DNA from: Secundilactobacillus collinoides DSM 20515 = JCM 1123
GTDB lineage: Bacteria; Bacillota; Bacilli; Lactobacillales; Lactobacillaceae
NCBI RefSeq assembly: GCF_001435975.1
Contig: NZ_AYYR01000067.1
Span: forward strand, 39,705 to 103,704
Length of the DNA: 64,000 nt
Direction: 5' to 3'
Of this stretch, positions 16,085 to 25,342 are shown in pieces; the first letter of the stretch is position 1; every line of letters begins with the position of its first letter. The notes under the pieces were generated by a model. That model was not told the origin of the DNA, made no database searches, and saw only the letters and a list, made by a program, of their open reading frames with translations. Position numbers and translations under genes: made by a program.

Positions 16085-18070
16085 CTACGTCATCTCTGCC
16101 AATTCATCCGCCGTGTACCGATAATCCACATGCGCAGTCGCCGGAACATCATCCCACTGAACGGGATACCCGGCACCATGCGCGCAGAAAACAGAGCCCG
16201 GGGTATTATCCAAATCGCTAACCGGATCGTAGTCCTGAGCAGCGATAACCGCATCAGCATTATGACAGGGACGGTACCCATCGATTACACACTCTAGCTG
16301 TCCCTGTCCATGTGTATAGGCGTTAACTTCCTGAGCGTAATTTTGCATCTCAGACACTGGTGCGATCCCCGTTAAGGTCGTCATCCCAGAATTATTATTT
16401 GTTCCTTCAGAGGTCGTTTCCGGGTCATCCAAAGTGCCGGTCATTCTAGTAATGTCAGTCATGGCACGGCCAATCTGATCCTGTCCGACCTCCAAACGGA
16501 ATCGGTACCACGGTTCCAATAACTGATCACCGCCAGAGTCGCGCAGCATCATTAGCCCCTGCCGCAACGCTCGCCACGTCGCTTCCCGGAAGTCACCGCC
16601 AACCGTATGCACGGTGCTGGACCGACCAGTTACTAACGTGATGTGCATATCGGTAATTGGCGCGCCGGTCAAAACGCCGAGATGTTCCTTGGCAGCTAAA
16701 CTGGTCAGAATTTGGTGCTGGATATTCTTCCCCAACACTTCCAGCGGACAGTCGGCATCGAAGATCAACCCGCTGCCCTGAGGTGCTGGTCGCAGTAGCA
16801 AATGAACCTCGGAATAGTGCCGCAACGGTTCAAAATGACCGACACCTTCCACCGCTTTCGTAATCGTTTCCCGATACAAAATACTGCCCTCACCGAAGCC
16901 CACATCCAGGTTAAACCGGTCGTGGAGAATCTGTTCCAAAATTTCCAACTGCACTTCACCCATGATCTGAACGCGGATCTCCTGCAGGTGCTCCGACCAG
17001 GAAACGTGAAGCTGCGGGTCTTCGTCTTCAAGTTCGCGAAAGACTTTTAAGCAGGTCTGGATGTCGTAACCCTTGGGGTCCACCGAATAGTTCAAAACGG
17101 GTTGCATCATCGGTGTCTCAGCTGCCGTTGCTTCACCTAACCCCATACCAGGATGCGTATCCGTCAAATTAGGAATCGCGCACACCTGCCCCGCAGTGAC
17201 CGCTTGGACACTCGTAAATTTCGTGCCGTTATAGATTCGCAGTTGATTGGCCTTCTGTTCGCCGAAAAGTGTGTCCTTCACATGCAAACTACCGCCAGTG
17301 ACTCGCAGCCACGTCAAGCGAACGTCCTTTTCATCGTGGGAAATCTTAAACACCTGAGCGCCAAAATTTGTCTCAAACTGGGGTTCAGTCGTCCATTGGG
17401 CCAACCCCGCCAGCAAACTATCAACGCCGTCAACCTTCAGCGCTGCACCAAAGAAACACGGGAAGACTTCCCGCCGTTGGATCATTTGGCGAACTGTGTC
17501 ATCGGTTAAATTGCCAGCGTTCAAATAGGTTTCAAGCACCGTGTCGTTTTGCATCGCAACATCTTCATAGACATCGGCAGGCAACGCAGCGTCGTCACCA
17601 GTATCAAACGCGATACATCCCGCGGATAACTCGGCCTGCAACTGCGCTAACACCTGATCGCGTTCGGTTCCCGTCACATCCATCTTATTCACAAAAATAA
17701 ACGTCGGCACGTGATACCGCGCCAGTAACCGCCACAATGTCCGGGTATAGCCCTGCACACCATCCGTGGCCGAAACCACCAAAACGGCGTAATCCAGTAC
17801 GCTCAACACCTGTTCCGTCTGTGAAGCAAAGTCCACGTGACCCGGGGTATCCAGCAGGTCGACCTGCAGATCGTTGTACTGGAAACGCGCTTCATGTGAA
17901 AAAATCGTGATTCCGCGTTGTTTTTCAAGGTCGTCCGAATCCAGAAAAGCATCACCGTTATCGACCCGGCCGAGCTTTCGTAATTCACCTGAACGGTAAA
18001 GCAGCGCCTCTGACAGCGTGGTCTTACCGGCATCGACGTGGGCGATAATGCCCGCTACGATATGCTTCAT
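16085..18070 (-). CDS. TetM/TetO-like ribosomal protection GTPase homologue
   Basis: 661 residues, full-length EF-G-like translation factor. G1 AHVDAGKTTL (residue 10), G2 RGITI, G3 DTPGHVDF, G4 NKMD, then EF-G domains II-V with the LHVSWSEHLQEIRVQIMGEVQLE segment typical of TetM/TetO/TetS. Chromosomal homologues of this size are widespread in lactobacilli and most are not proven to confer tetracycline resistance; nothing nearby suggests mobility. Start ATG with AGAAGGAA upstream. Lies downstream of, and on the same strand as, the membrane protein gene, separated by a terminator. Confidence 0.85.
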   Translation of the reverse strand: MKHIVAGIIAHVDAGKTTLSEALLYRSGELRKLGRVDNGDAFLDSDDLEKQRGITIFSHEARFQYNDLQVDLLDTPGHVDFASQTEQVLSVLDYAVLVVSATDGVQGYTRTLWRLLARYHVPTFIFVNKMDVTGTERDQVLAQLQAELSAGCIAFDTGDDAALPADVYEDVAMQNDTVLETYLNAGNLTDDTVRQMIQRREVFPCFFGAALKVDGVDSLLAGLAQWTTEPQFETNFGAQVFKISHDEKDVRLTWLRVTGGSLHVKDTLFGEQKANQLRIYNGTKFTSVQAVTAGQVCAIPNLTDTHPGMGLGEATAAETPMMQPVLNYSVDPKGYDIQTCLKVFRELEDEDPQLHVSWSEHLQEIRVQIMGEVQLEILEQILHDRFNLDVGFGEGSILYRETITKAVEGVGHFEPLRHYSEVHLLLRPAPQGSGLIFDADCPLEVLGKNIQHQILTSLAAKEHLGVLTGAPITDMHITLVTGRSSTVHTVGGDFREATWRALRQGLMMLRDSGGDQLLEPWYRFRLEVGQDQIGRAMTDITRMTGTLDDPETTSEGTNNNSGMTTLTGIAPVSEMQNYAQEVNAYTHGQGQLECVIDGYRPCHNADAVIAAQDYDPVSDLDNTPGSVFCAHGAGYPVQWDDVPATAHVDYRYTADELAEMT

Positions 18071-18111
18071 AATTGGTTCCTTCTTTTCGTTTTAGTATTA
18101 GCTTCAGTTTA

Positions 18112-18154
18112 AAGAAACAGGCGCCCACAATCAACTTAGATTGTGAGCACCTGC
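18112..18154 (-). terminator. Terminator of the upstream membrane protein gene
   Basis: On the minus strand GCAGGTGCTCACAATC, loop, GATTGTGGGCGCCTG followed by TTTCTTT. It lies just after the second, presumably original, stop codon at 18163-18165. Confidence 0.6.
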
Positions 18155-18162
18155 TATTTCGG

Positions 18163-19926
18163 CTATTGTTTTACTTTTACCTTCAGACCTTGACGCAACC
18201 GGTACCGCCGCCAAACCCAACGGCCGCCGTACACACCGAACACTAGCCAGCTAAGTGCCGCCAGTCAGAGCAAGCCGCTGACCCAGATTGGGGTCTGATA
18301 CTTCAGGATCAGCGTATTGATTCCCTTGTGGCTCCAAACAACGGGTGCGCTGATATGTGTCCGGCCATATTGCGACCGTTTCAGCGTCTTGCCGTTCAGC
18401 GTCAACGATGAATCATAGTACGTCACCACGGGAATCACGTACTGCAACTGTGTTGTCGCGCGCCACTGAACCTCGAGACGGCCACCGCTGAGCACTGTGA
18501 ACTTGTAAAATTGGTGGCCCCAGAGAATCTGTTGTTCATAGAGGTTGCCAGGACTGTTCGTCCCCTTTTTAGACGTGTGTTTTACCGGTAAATAATCACC
18601 GCTATGCTTTTCCGCCAACTGTAATAAAATTCCCGGATGTTGACTGCTCAATGCCTCGCGCAGCTGTTCCGGCGAGCGTTTGATCAGTAATGTCCCACCC
18701 AAATGCCGGAGCACGCGATGGTGCTGAACCTGTTCACTGGTTCGCGCAATTTGGCGCACATTGGTCCCGATGAGTAACCCGGTCACCAATACCGCACCGA
18801 TCATAACCAACTGTTTCAGCCGTACCGGTCGGATCGGCTGTGAAAACGTCAGCGCCAACCCGCAGAGCAGCAACGGGTAAGCCAAGACAGTCAGCCGAAC
18901 TGGAAATTGGAGCATCGATGAGAGCACCGGTACCAACCGGTGCACCAGCCGCCACGGGAACAGCGACGTGGTCGTCCAGAGCACGATGAAGCCCAAACCG
19001 CTGATAAACCAATTTAGTTTGGACAGGTGTTTGCGTTTCACCACCAGAAGACCTAACTGACCGGCAAACAGTAGGATCAGCAGCCGGCTCACGGTGCGCC
19101 GCTTATCCTTGAGCCAAGTCATTTTGAGGGTGTTGTGCGCCAACGATGAGGCGTGGGGCAACGCTAGCGAATTGTGGCTATACAGGGATAACATTGCTCC
19201 CCAGACATTCGCGGACAACAGCAAAGTAATGCCCACCGCAATGGCCGTATTCCGAATCATTTTCGCCCGCGAGTCGGCGTAGTAAAGGCCAACCGCCCAG
19301 AATGGTATCAGAATGAAGAAGGCCATCAGCGTGCTCAGCACATGGATCTGACAGAGCACCGCCATCAGAAGGGCAAGCTTTATCGGTTGCATCGGCCGGT
19401 CGTGTCGTTTCACCATAACCACACCGCACGCAATCACGTAAGGCAGAATAGCTGCGCCCATTCCGCTCATGTTCTGATCCAGACCCCAGCGCGGCAACCA
19501 GCCGACGTTGACGAAGATCAGCGCAGCAATCAGGCTAGGATTCCGTCGCGCACCAGCCGTTTGAGCCAAACGAAACATGCCCCAGCCGCCGATCACATAC
19601 ACCGCAAACGTCGAAACTAACTGAAACCGATACCAACTTCGACAAATAACCAACAATAACCCCGCAATGTAAGCGAAGTATGGCCCATAAACGGCGTTGA
19701 TCACCCGACCGCTCTGCTGAAAACCGTAATTCATTTGAAAATAGCTAAAGTTCAGATTACTAATTTGCTTTGCGGTTTCGTAAAAGCGGTTAAAGTGGAA
19801 AATACCATCAGTTCCGACAATCGTACTGCCAGTAATGAGCTGTGGCACAAGCGCTAGAAACGCCATTAAGACAATAATTGAAATGGGAAACCAGCGCTGG
19901 TGCCACCAACGTTTAAATACAGTCAT
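18163..19926 (-). pseudogene. Multi-pass membrane protein (YfhO / GT-C-like), nonsense codon near the C-terminus
   Basis: About 587 codons from the ATG at 19926 (AAAGGGGATTTC upstream). Ten or more membrane segments, a first-loop GTDGIFHFNRFYETA motif reminiscent of GT-C glycosyltransferases, and a C-terminal extracellular beta-rich part. A TGA at 18265-18267 interrupts the frame. In the same frame 32 more codons follow: a hydrophobic helix (LAALSWLVFGVYGGRWVW) and a basic tail, to a TAG at 18163 directly ahead of a terminator. The natural protein therefore probably had one more membrane segment. The shortened 553-residue product may still be made. Substrate unknown; polyisoprenoid-linked sugar transfer is a guess. 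Confidence 0.65.
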
Positions 19927-19942
19927 GAAATCCCCTTTCATA

Positions 19943-20284
19943 TAATTTCAATTTAGAATAATGATAGTTTACAGCTATTATAAGTCGATTTAACGCGTTT
20001 ATTATGGTTCTTAAACAACACTTAGGTAAATCCACCTGAACAGTTCAGACCTGTTTTTGACTCAAGGTCCGTTCTGCCGCAATGCCCTTATTTGACTAGC
20101 TTATTTCCGCTTAGTTATCTTGGGAACGCGCTAGGAGATGTATCCCACTGCGCCATCAGTCATCATAGGAACCAATTCAAGCCAAAATTAGCAATAATCA
20201 ATACCTGAAATTAAAATGGTAACTCCGAGGATTTTTTACCCCATACTAACTGTCCAATAATCGGTTGTTCCGGGTCAAATAAAC
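19943..20284. other. Intergenic region without a gene
   Basis: No credible frame on either strand. Composition is mixed and no promoter of high quality was found by eye. Confidence 0.4.
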
Positions 20285-20326
20285 GAACCCCTTATTCAAT
20301 CCATTCGGGATCTCAATAAGGGGTTC
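20285..20326. repeat. Hairpin element, copy e (divergent)
   Basis: GAACCCCTTATT pairs with AATAAGGGGTTC, loop containing TTCGGGATCT. Resembles the ATAAGCG family in stem length and loop, but has ATAAACG at the left end. Follows the flavodoxin gene, which it may terminate. Confidence 0.5.
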
Positions 20327-20374
20327 ATTACTGTTTTGGGGAGCAGAACTGTTTTTGTTCCGCTTTCTCAATCA

Positions 20375-20773
20375 CTATTTAAACGCTTTTGTAAACTCAT
20401 GGACTTTTTCTAACTGTTCATCAGAAAGCTTATCGTGCTTCGGCACCAACCCATGCAAATGCAGTGACTCTGAAGCAATGGTCACGCCCTGTTCTGTTAA
20501 CAGTTTAGAAACGGCCTTCTCCGAGCTCATCACACCGCCTGAGGTACCAAACAGCACCACGCGTTTGACCTGCTTAGGGTCCACTTTTGCGGCGTATGCT
20601 TTCATATGCTTATCGATGCTGGTCATATAAATGGCAGCGCCTAAATACAGCGTATCAACTTCGTCCGGCAACGGTTCTGTGATGTCCTTTGCTTCCAAAT
20701 TCAGATCGGCTCCGATTGCTTCTGCTAAGACCTTCGTGTTACCTGTTCTTGAAAAATATCTGATTGCGTCCAT
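20375..20773 (-). CDS. Flavodoxin-family protein
   Basis: 132 residues. The FMN-phosphate loop YFSRTGNTKVLAEAI sits near the N-terminus, followed by LYLGAAIYMTS and VVLFGTSGGVMSSEKAV, the 60s and 90s loops. The length is right for a short-chain flavodoxin or a flavodoxin-like NAD(P)H reductase. GGAGGTAAGCATA precedes the ATG at 20773; the ATG at 20788 is upstream of that site. Monocistronic. Confidence 0.85.
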   Translation of the reverse strand: MDAIRYFSRTGNTKVLAEAIGADLNLEAKDITEPLPDEVDTLYLGAAIYMTSIDKHMKAYAAKVDPKQVKRVVLFGTSGGVMSSEKAVSKLLTEQGVTIASESLHLHGLVPKHDKLSDEQLEKVHEFTKAFK

Positions 20774-20910
20774 TATGCTTACCTCCAACGACTTAATGAT
20801 GACTAGCGTTATCGCCTATGAAAACAACAACTAGTTTGTGTATCCGTTTTCACTATAGCACAATTTGGAAATTGAATTGCCGTCGAATGTTTATAAAAAT
20901 GATACCAAAC

Positions 20911-20950
20911 AAAAACCGGCAACTTGTGGTTATAGTTGCTGGTTTTTGTT
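20911..20950 (-). terminator. Terminator of the ADH-permease-VOC operon
   Basis: AAAAACCGGCAACT, loop, AGTTGCTGGTTTTT; symmetrical enough to act on either strand, placed after the last gene of the minus-strand operon. Confidence 0.7.
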
Positions 20951-21031
20951 GCGACAATTTAGGTTTAGTTTGATTTTGGTACTTTTGCTTCAGAGTTGCT
21001 AACGCTCCTCCTAACCGGCTTGTTCCGCAAT

Positions 21032-21421
21032 CTACAGAATCTCACAAAACTCAATCGTTTCCCGATTTGGGCCTAACGTATTAAAGTACCGAATCCCGTG
21101 CTCCCAGAAGGTCGGGATCGATTGAATCTCTTTGCCCACCAAAGTCAGGCCCTGTTGCTTTGCGGCTGCAAAAGCCTTGTCCACATCCGTTGTGTTAAGC
21201 GAAATATGATTGATAGCGCCGGCTTTTTTTGTCACCGGATCACCCTCCCAGGTTTCAATCGTTAAATTACCGAATCTCATAAAGGCACACCGGTTGTCAC
21301 CGTTTGGAAAAAGACCCGCTAATTCGAAACCGAGGTCTTTATAAAACTTAATTGTGCCATCTAAATCGTCCGTTGGAATACCAACGTGTTGGATACCCGT
21401 AATATAGTCGCTCACTGCCAT
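21032..21421 (-). CDS. VOC-family (glyoxalase-like) protein
   Basis: 129 residues. IQHVGIPTDDLDGTIKFYKDLGFELAG opens the fold, INHISLNTTDVDKAFAAAKQQG the second half, and FNTLGPNRETIEFCEIL the end. His and Glu positions fit VOC metal ligands. Third gene of an operon with a permease-like protein and a Zn-alcohol dehydrogenase, so it may act as an epimerase/isomerase or lactoylglutathione-lyase-like step on the same carbohydrate or polyol. GGAGG precedes the ATG. Confidence 0.85.
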   Translation of the reverse strand: MAVSDYITGIQHVGIPTDDLDGTIKFYKDLGFELAGLFPNGDNRCAFMRFGNLTIETWEGDPVTKKAGAINHISLNTTDVDKAFAAAKQQGLTLVGKEIQSIPTFWEHGIRYFNTLGPNRETIEFCEIL

Positions 21422-21441
21422 AATCGTTTTTCCTCCAATGC

Positions 21442-22215
21442 TTACTTGTGGTCACCAAGGTCAACAGCCTGGTGTTTTAAATGTGGGAAGATCGTTTTAT
21501 CAGCGATTCCCGTAATGCCGCCTTGGAACAGCAGCGCAAAAATCGTTCCGAGACCAAAGTTTGTAAACTGTCTCGTGATCAGAAAGGCCACGATGGCGAG
21601 CAGTGTCGGTGGAATATAAGACAACCACATGGCGATGTTGGCGTTACCCTTGCAATACTTAAATCGCAAGACCTGCATCAAATCATCCGCCGGGTGCAAG
21701 ACCAGGTTGACTCGCTGATAGATAGAAATAGCGGTGGCAATCAGTGCCACCCCGAAGAAGTTCAGGACGATGTAGAAAACGACCATGCCCATAGAATTGG
21801 CCGCTGGAAAGCCCGCAAAAAGTGACGGGTAATCACCCATGAAGAAGTTTTCAAAAATCTGAATCAGGGCTGAAAATGGCACCATAAAAATTAAGTTACC
21901 CAGTGCTCGGCGCCACTCCCACTTACCAATTAAAATGGCGTTGAGAACCGTGGTCAGCATCCCAATAATCAAGAAGGTCCAAAACAGATTCCAATGAACG
22001 GCCGTCCCGAAGTTGGCTTCGGCTGCGGTCCAGTACGCGGAACCTAAAAACGACGGGTGAATTTTCGAACTGGTCACGAGTGTCAGCACGTTACCAGCGG
22101 AATTGATCACCAGCGACAAAACGAAGAAGGTAATGGCTTTGCCCATGGAAATGGTCCGGCCGGTGTTTGGTTGGGTCACGGTTGTCTCACCTTCCTGTAC
22201 TTCAACTGTCTTCAT
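21442..22215 (-). CDS. Membrane protein, possibly sugar permease (YczE/YitT-like)
   Basis: 257 residues, six or seven membrane segments. The N-terminus is hydrophilic, then MGKAITFFVLSLVINSAGNVL; a conserved-looking FENFFMGDYPSLFAG loop follows. Similar proteins in lactobacilli are often called fructose or sugar permease without proof; YczE/YyaS/YitT-type annotation is an alternative. It lies 2 nt after the dehydrogenase gene and 20 nt before the VOC gene, so all three are one transcript. Confidence 0.55.
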   Translation of the reverse strand: MKTVEVQEGETTVTQPNTGRTISMGKAITFFVLSLVINSAGNVLTLVTSSKIHPSFLGSAYWTAAEANFGTAVHWNLFWTFLIIGMLTTVLNAILIGKWEWRRALGNLIFMVPFSALIQIFENFFMGDYPSLFAGFPAANSMGMVVFYIVLNFFGVALIATAISIYQRVNLVLHPADDLMQVLRFKYCKGNANIAMWLSYIPPTLLAIVAFLITRQFTNFGLGTIFALLFQGGITGIADKTIFPHLKHQAVDLGDHK

Positions 22216-22217
22216 AA

Positions 22218-23219
22218 TTAGTCACCTACTTTAACGACTGCCTTGCTGACATCCTTAATCCGCCCATCCACGAAGTCTTCAACGGTCTCAAAAGTGAGCT
22301 CGTGGTCGATCAATGTTTCAACATCTAATTTACCGCTGGTGAGCAATGCGATGGCATCCTCAAACGCGTGCGGGTTGATGAAGGACCCTTGGATGGTTAA
22401 TTGTTTCTGGAAAACTTCGTACGTGTTCATGGAGAAGGTCTGGTCAGGTGCGCCAACTCCATACATCAGTACCTGGGCACCCTTGCGCGTAGATTCAACC
22501 GCAAGCTCTTGGGTAACGGGCGCACCAACGGCTTCGATCACGACATCGTAGTCGGCGGGAATCTTGTCCACACCGGACTTGTACGTGTTCACAACGCCGA
22601 ATTTATCTTTATTAAGCGCCATCCGCTTGTCACTTAACCCGGCTAAATCGACCTGGTGCACGCCGTAAGCCTGTAAGATTTGAACGAACAGCTGTCCCAT
22701 AAAACCATCGCCAATAACGAGTGCTTTTTGGTACGGCGTCAATTTAAGTAATTTGATCCCGTGAATGGCACACGAAATGGGTTCTGTTGTTGCTGCTGCC
22801 TTAAATGACACATTATCAGGAATCTGATAAACGACTGAGGCTGGCGCGGTAAATTGGTCTTCGAAACCGCCGTTCCGGGTAACGCCTACTGCGGAGAGGT
22901 TGTCACAGAGCTCTGGGCGACCAGTCCGGCAGTAATCACATTGACCACAGTAGATGTTAGGGTCAACGGTGACCCGGTCACCTGGTTTAACGTTCTTGAC
23001 CTCAGCGCCGATAGCCGCCACAACGCCTGAGTTTTCGTGACCCAAAACAATGGGTGGAACGGCGTCGGCAGAACCTGGCAGACCTTTGTAAAGTGCGTGG
23101 TCGGTGCCGCAGATGCCAGCGTATTTGGTGTTGATCAAGACCTCATTTGGTTTGATTTCTGGTGTTGGCAGGTCTTGAATCTCTAATTTTTCGGTGCCTG
23201 TAAGTACTAATCCCTTCAT
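22218..23219 (-). CDS. Zinc-dependent alcohol/polyol dehydrogenase (MDR family)
   Basis: 333 residues. Catalytic-zinc region YAGICGTDHALYKG and GHENSGVV, structural-zinc loop CGQCDYCRTGRPELCDN, and NAD-binding domain with LVIGDGFMGQLFVQ in place of the usual GxGxxG. Closest in pattern to sorbitol, threonine or galactitol-phosphate dehydrogenases. First gene of the operon; GAAGGAGAG precedes the ATG. A cre site and a structured leader lie upstream, suggesting carbon-catabolite control. Confidence 0.85.
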   Translation of the reverse strand: MKGLVLTGTEKLEIQDLPTPEIKPNEVLINTKYAGICGTDHALYKGLPGSADAVPPIVLGHENSGVVAAIGAEVKNVKPGDRVTVDPNIYCGQCDYCRTGRPELCDNLSAVGVTRNGGFEDQFTAPASVVYQIPDNVSFKAAATTEPISCAIHGIKLLKLTPYQKALVIGDGFMGQLFVQILQAYGVHQVDLAGLSDKRMALNKDKFGVVNTYKSGVDKIPADYDVVIEAVGAPVTQELAVESTRKGAQVLMYGVGAPDQTFSMNTYEVFQKQLTIQGSFINPHAFEDAIALLTSGKLDVETLIDHELTFETVEDFVDGRIKDVSKAVVKVGD

Positions 23220-23274
23220 TGTGTAAACTCTCCTTCAGTAAATAAATTAATATTGGCGGTACGTTGATACAATT

Positions 23275-23436
23275 GCGAACCAAGTTGCGTTTCACCCTCA
23301 ATTTAGCGAGAAGCCACCACGTCCTAAACGGTTGGCTACTCCGTAGTAACGCAGGTTGCCTACGCAACCACGGCCGTTGTGGGTCGTGCTGACTTCCATG
23401 CTGTAACTCGCGAACCAAGTTAGTGAAACTGTTCGC
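23275..23436 (-). ncRNA. Structured 5' leader of the ADH operon (candidate cis-regulatory RNA)
   Basis: Read on the minus strand. GCGAAC (23436-23431) and GTTTCAC (23429-23423) pair with GTTCGC (23280-23275) and GTGAAAC (23295-23289), closing a domain with several small hairpins inside (GTTGC/GCAAC, CTAC/GTAG, CCAC/GTGG). The first GCGAAC can instead pair with a nearer GTTCGC (23415-23410) as GCGAACAGTT / AACT-TG-GTTCGC. Two exclusive folds upstream of an operon start suggest a switch. I do not recognise a known class; see findings. Confidence 0.4.
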
Positions 23437-23459
23437 TATCACGATTTCATGGTAGCAAG

Positions 23460-23473
23460 GTTAAGCGCTTTCA
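23460..23473 (-). promoter_or_regulatory. cre site (CcpA)
   Basis: TGAAAGCGCTTAAC on the minus strand, a good match to the catabolite-responsive element, upstream of the ADH operon leader. Confidence 0.6.
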
Positions 23474-23908
23474 GGAAGGGCTGATGACTGAGTTTCTAAC
23501 GGGAATCATGAGTTTTCATGCAACATATTGTTGTCAGATGAATTTTCATTTTGTAGTGATAAAAATCTTTTTAAAGGCATTTTAAGACAATTTTTCCAAT
23601 CGTTAAAAACGAATATTATTGTTATATATATTCAATAATGCTAATATACAAACGATTACATTTCCGACCATTATTTTTATATTGAAAACGTGTTCAAAAT
23701 TGTGAAAACACGTGAGAAAACGTACAATTTCAGTCGTAATTTCTTCACAAGTATTTCAACATCATTTTTTGCCTACAATTACGTCTAGGGCATCATCCCC
23801 CGTCCCTTTTTCAATAATAGCCAAACACAGCACGACTTTTGACACTAGAAATGCCGAAATTTATGGCATAATAAACCTAACGACATTTCATATTTGGGGG
23901 AGTCATTG
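23474..23908. other. AT-rich divergent intergenic region
   Basis: No gene seen. Contains TGAAAACGTGTTCA at 23683-23696, one mismatch from a cre consensus, and AT-rich sequence likely to hold promoters for the operon on the left and the two membrane proteins on the right. Confidence 0.4.
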
Positions 23909-24619
23909 ATGCAAACAAAGCGGCAACAATCCGCAGACCATTCGGGGGCAATCTGGTGTCTGTGGTTCATTCTTCAACTTATCAATTTGTTTTGGGCAGT
24001 GGTCTATGCGAACGCTTCGGCCGGTAACCTAGACTGGCGTTATGGTCTGATCAGTCCTTGGTGGCCTTTCCAATTTCTGCTGAATTACCTCTTCTTTCGG
24101 ACGATCAACTACTGGCTCTGCAGGCTGCTCGGCTACCACGCTTCAAGTGCCAGCTTACTAACAGTTTTAGGTCACCAGCGGGGCAACGCCCAATCATCTA
24201 GTTTACGCTGGCCACAATTCATCCGGACAGCAGCAGATTACAACCGGCTATATCAAACTCGGGCTGGCGGGCTGCAATTTCTGTTTCAATTGAGCCTCAT
24301 TATCCTATTACCGACGTATACTTACTGGGGATTTCGATTGAGTTTATTTCTGCCAGGATTGGCCAACACGTCTAAATTAGTTGTACAACTCGTGCTTGTT
24401 GCTGTTGTCGGTTATTTTCTGACACAGGGATACTACCGGGTTTTTCAACGCGTTTTTAACCTTCAAACAATTTTAATCGAGCACGGACAACCGATTTTTG
24501 CTCACCAGCTAATTAATCTTACCCAGCAGTCGCCAAACCGCGGCAACGCACAGCCTGGCGGCAATAAGTTCTATGAAACTGGCCGGGTCGTTGTTCAGTC
24601 ACCGAATGAAAAAGAATAG
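23909..24619 (+). CDS. Membrane protein of unknown family, paralogue 1
   Basis: 236 residues, about four membrane segments. GGGGGAG precedes the ATG at 23909. Shares with the next gene the motifs WPFQFLLNYLFFRTINYWLC, LGYHA, VGYFLTQGYYRVFQRVF and LIEHGQPIFAH, in the same order. No family recognised. The conserved EHGQPIFAH at the C-terminal side of the last membrane segment may be functionally important. Stop codon is 13 nt before the start of paralogue 2. Confidence 0.6.
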   Translation: MQTKRQQSADHSGAIWCLWFILQLINLFWAVVYANASAGNLDWRYGLISPWWPFQFLLNYLFFRTINYWLCRLLGYHASSASLLTVLGHQRGNAQSSSLRWPQFIRTAADYNRLYQTRAGGLQFLFQLSLIILLPTYTYWGFRLSLFLPGLANTSKLVVQLVLVAVVGYFLTQGYYRVFQRVFNLQTILIEHGQPIFAHQLINLTQQSPNRGNAQPGGNKFYETGRVVVQSPNEKE

Positions 24620-24632
24620 CGGAGGTTCTCAA

Positions 24633-25319
24633 TTGACTAAAAATAATATGCCAACTGACCATTCCCACTCGGTTTCCTTTCTATGGTCAGTGTTACAAGT
24701 ATTGAATTTCTTCTGGTCGCTTGGGATGGCTGAGGCCTTTGCAGGTAACGGCAGTCTGACTGGTGGGGCAATCGATCCGCGCTGGCCAGTCGTTTTTTTG
24801 CTCAACTACCTCTTCTTTCGCACAATTAATTATGGCATCTGCCATCTATTGGGCTACCATGCTGAGCCTAAGGTTGACGAAATAAAGGTCTACAATCGTG
24901 AGGATTTAACGACGCGATCGCTATTTTTGCCGACAATTGTGCGGAGTACCACAGCATACCGACGCAAATATCAGGCCCGTGCTAGAATCATGCAACTCAT
25001 TTTTGAAACTGGCTTCATTCTGCTTATTCCGTTCCTGACAGGAGCAGTCATTTGGGTCACCAACTGGATTCCCGGAGGTGATAATACGATTAGGCTGATA
25101 TTCCAATTTATTCTGGTTTTGAGTGCCGGTTACTGTGGGGCCAAGGGTTACTATTGGTTATTTCCCAGAGTATTCAGTCTCAACACGTTGTTCATCGAAC
25201 ACGGACAACCGATTTTCGCACATAAACGAGTGGGTATCGATGTCCCAAGCCAGGATTCAAAACCCGCCAAAAGCAGCTATTATAGTACCGATTCAATTGT
25301 CAAAAAACACCGCAAGTAA
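24633..25319 (+). CDS. Membrane protein of unknown family, paralogue 2
   Basis: 228 residues from a TTG at 24633 with GGAGG 7 nt upstream; the ATG at 24573 would overlap the previous gene and lacks a site. Same layout as paralogue 1: VVFLLNYLFFRTINYGIC, LGYHA, SAGYCGAKGYYWLFPRVF, FIEHGQPIFAH. The tandem arrangement implies duplication, with the two subunits perhaps forming a heteromer. Confidence 0.6.
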   Translation: MTKNNMPTDHSHSVSFLWSVLQVLNFFWSLGMAEAFAGNGSLTGGAIDPRWPVVFLLNYLFFRTINYGICHLLGYHAEPKVDEIKVYNREDLTTRSLFLPTIVRSTTAYRRKYQARARIMQLIFETGFILLIPFLTGAVIWVTNWIPGGDNTIRLIFQFILVLSAGYCGAKGYYWLFPRVFSLNTLFIEHGQPIFAHKRVGIDVPSQDSKPAKSSYYSTDSIVKKHRK

Positions 25320-25342
25320 CCATTTTTAAGGAGGTCTCACAG

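Noticed and set aside
16085..18070. Acquired tetracycline-resistance gene
   Set aside because: The product is TetM/TetO-like, but no mobile element, leader peptide or composition break is present, and chromosomal homologues of unproven function are common in lactobacilli. Reported as a homologue only.
23298..23399. 33-residue Gly/Arg-rich peptide on the minus strand (ATG at 23399) inside the ADH leader
   Set aside because: No ribosome site, and its reading is entirely inside predicted paired RNA; treated as part of the structured leader.
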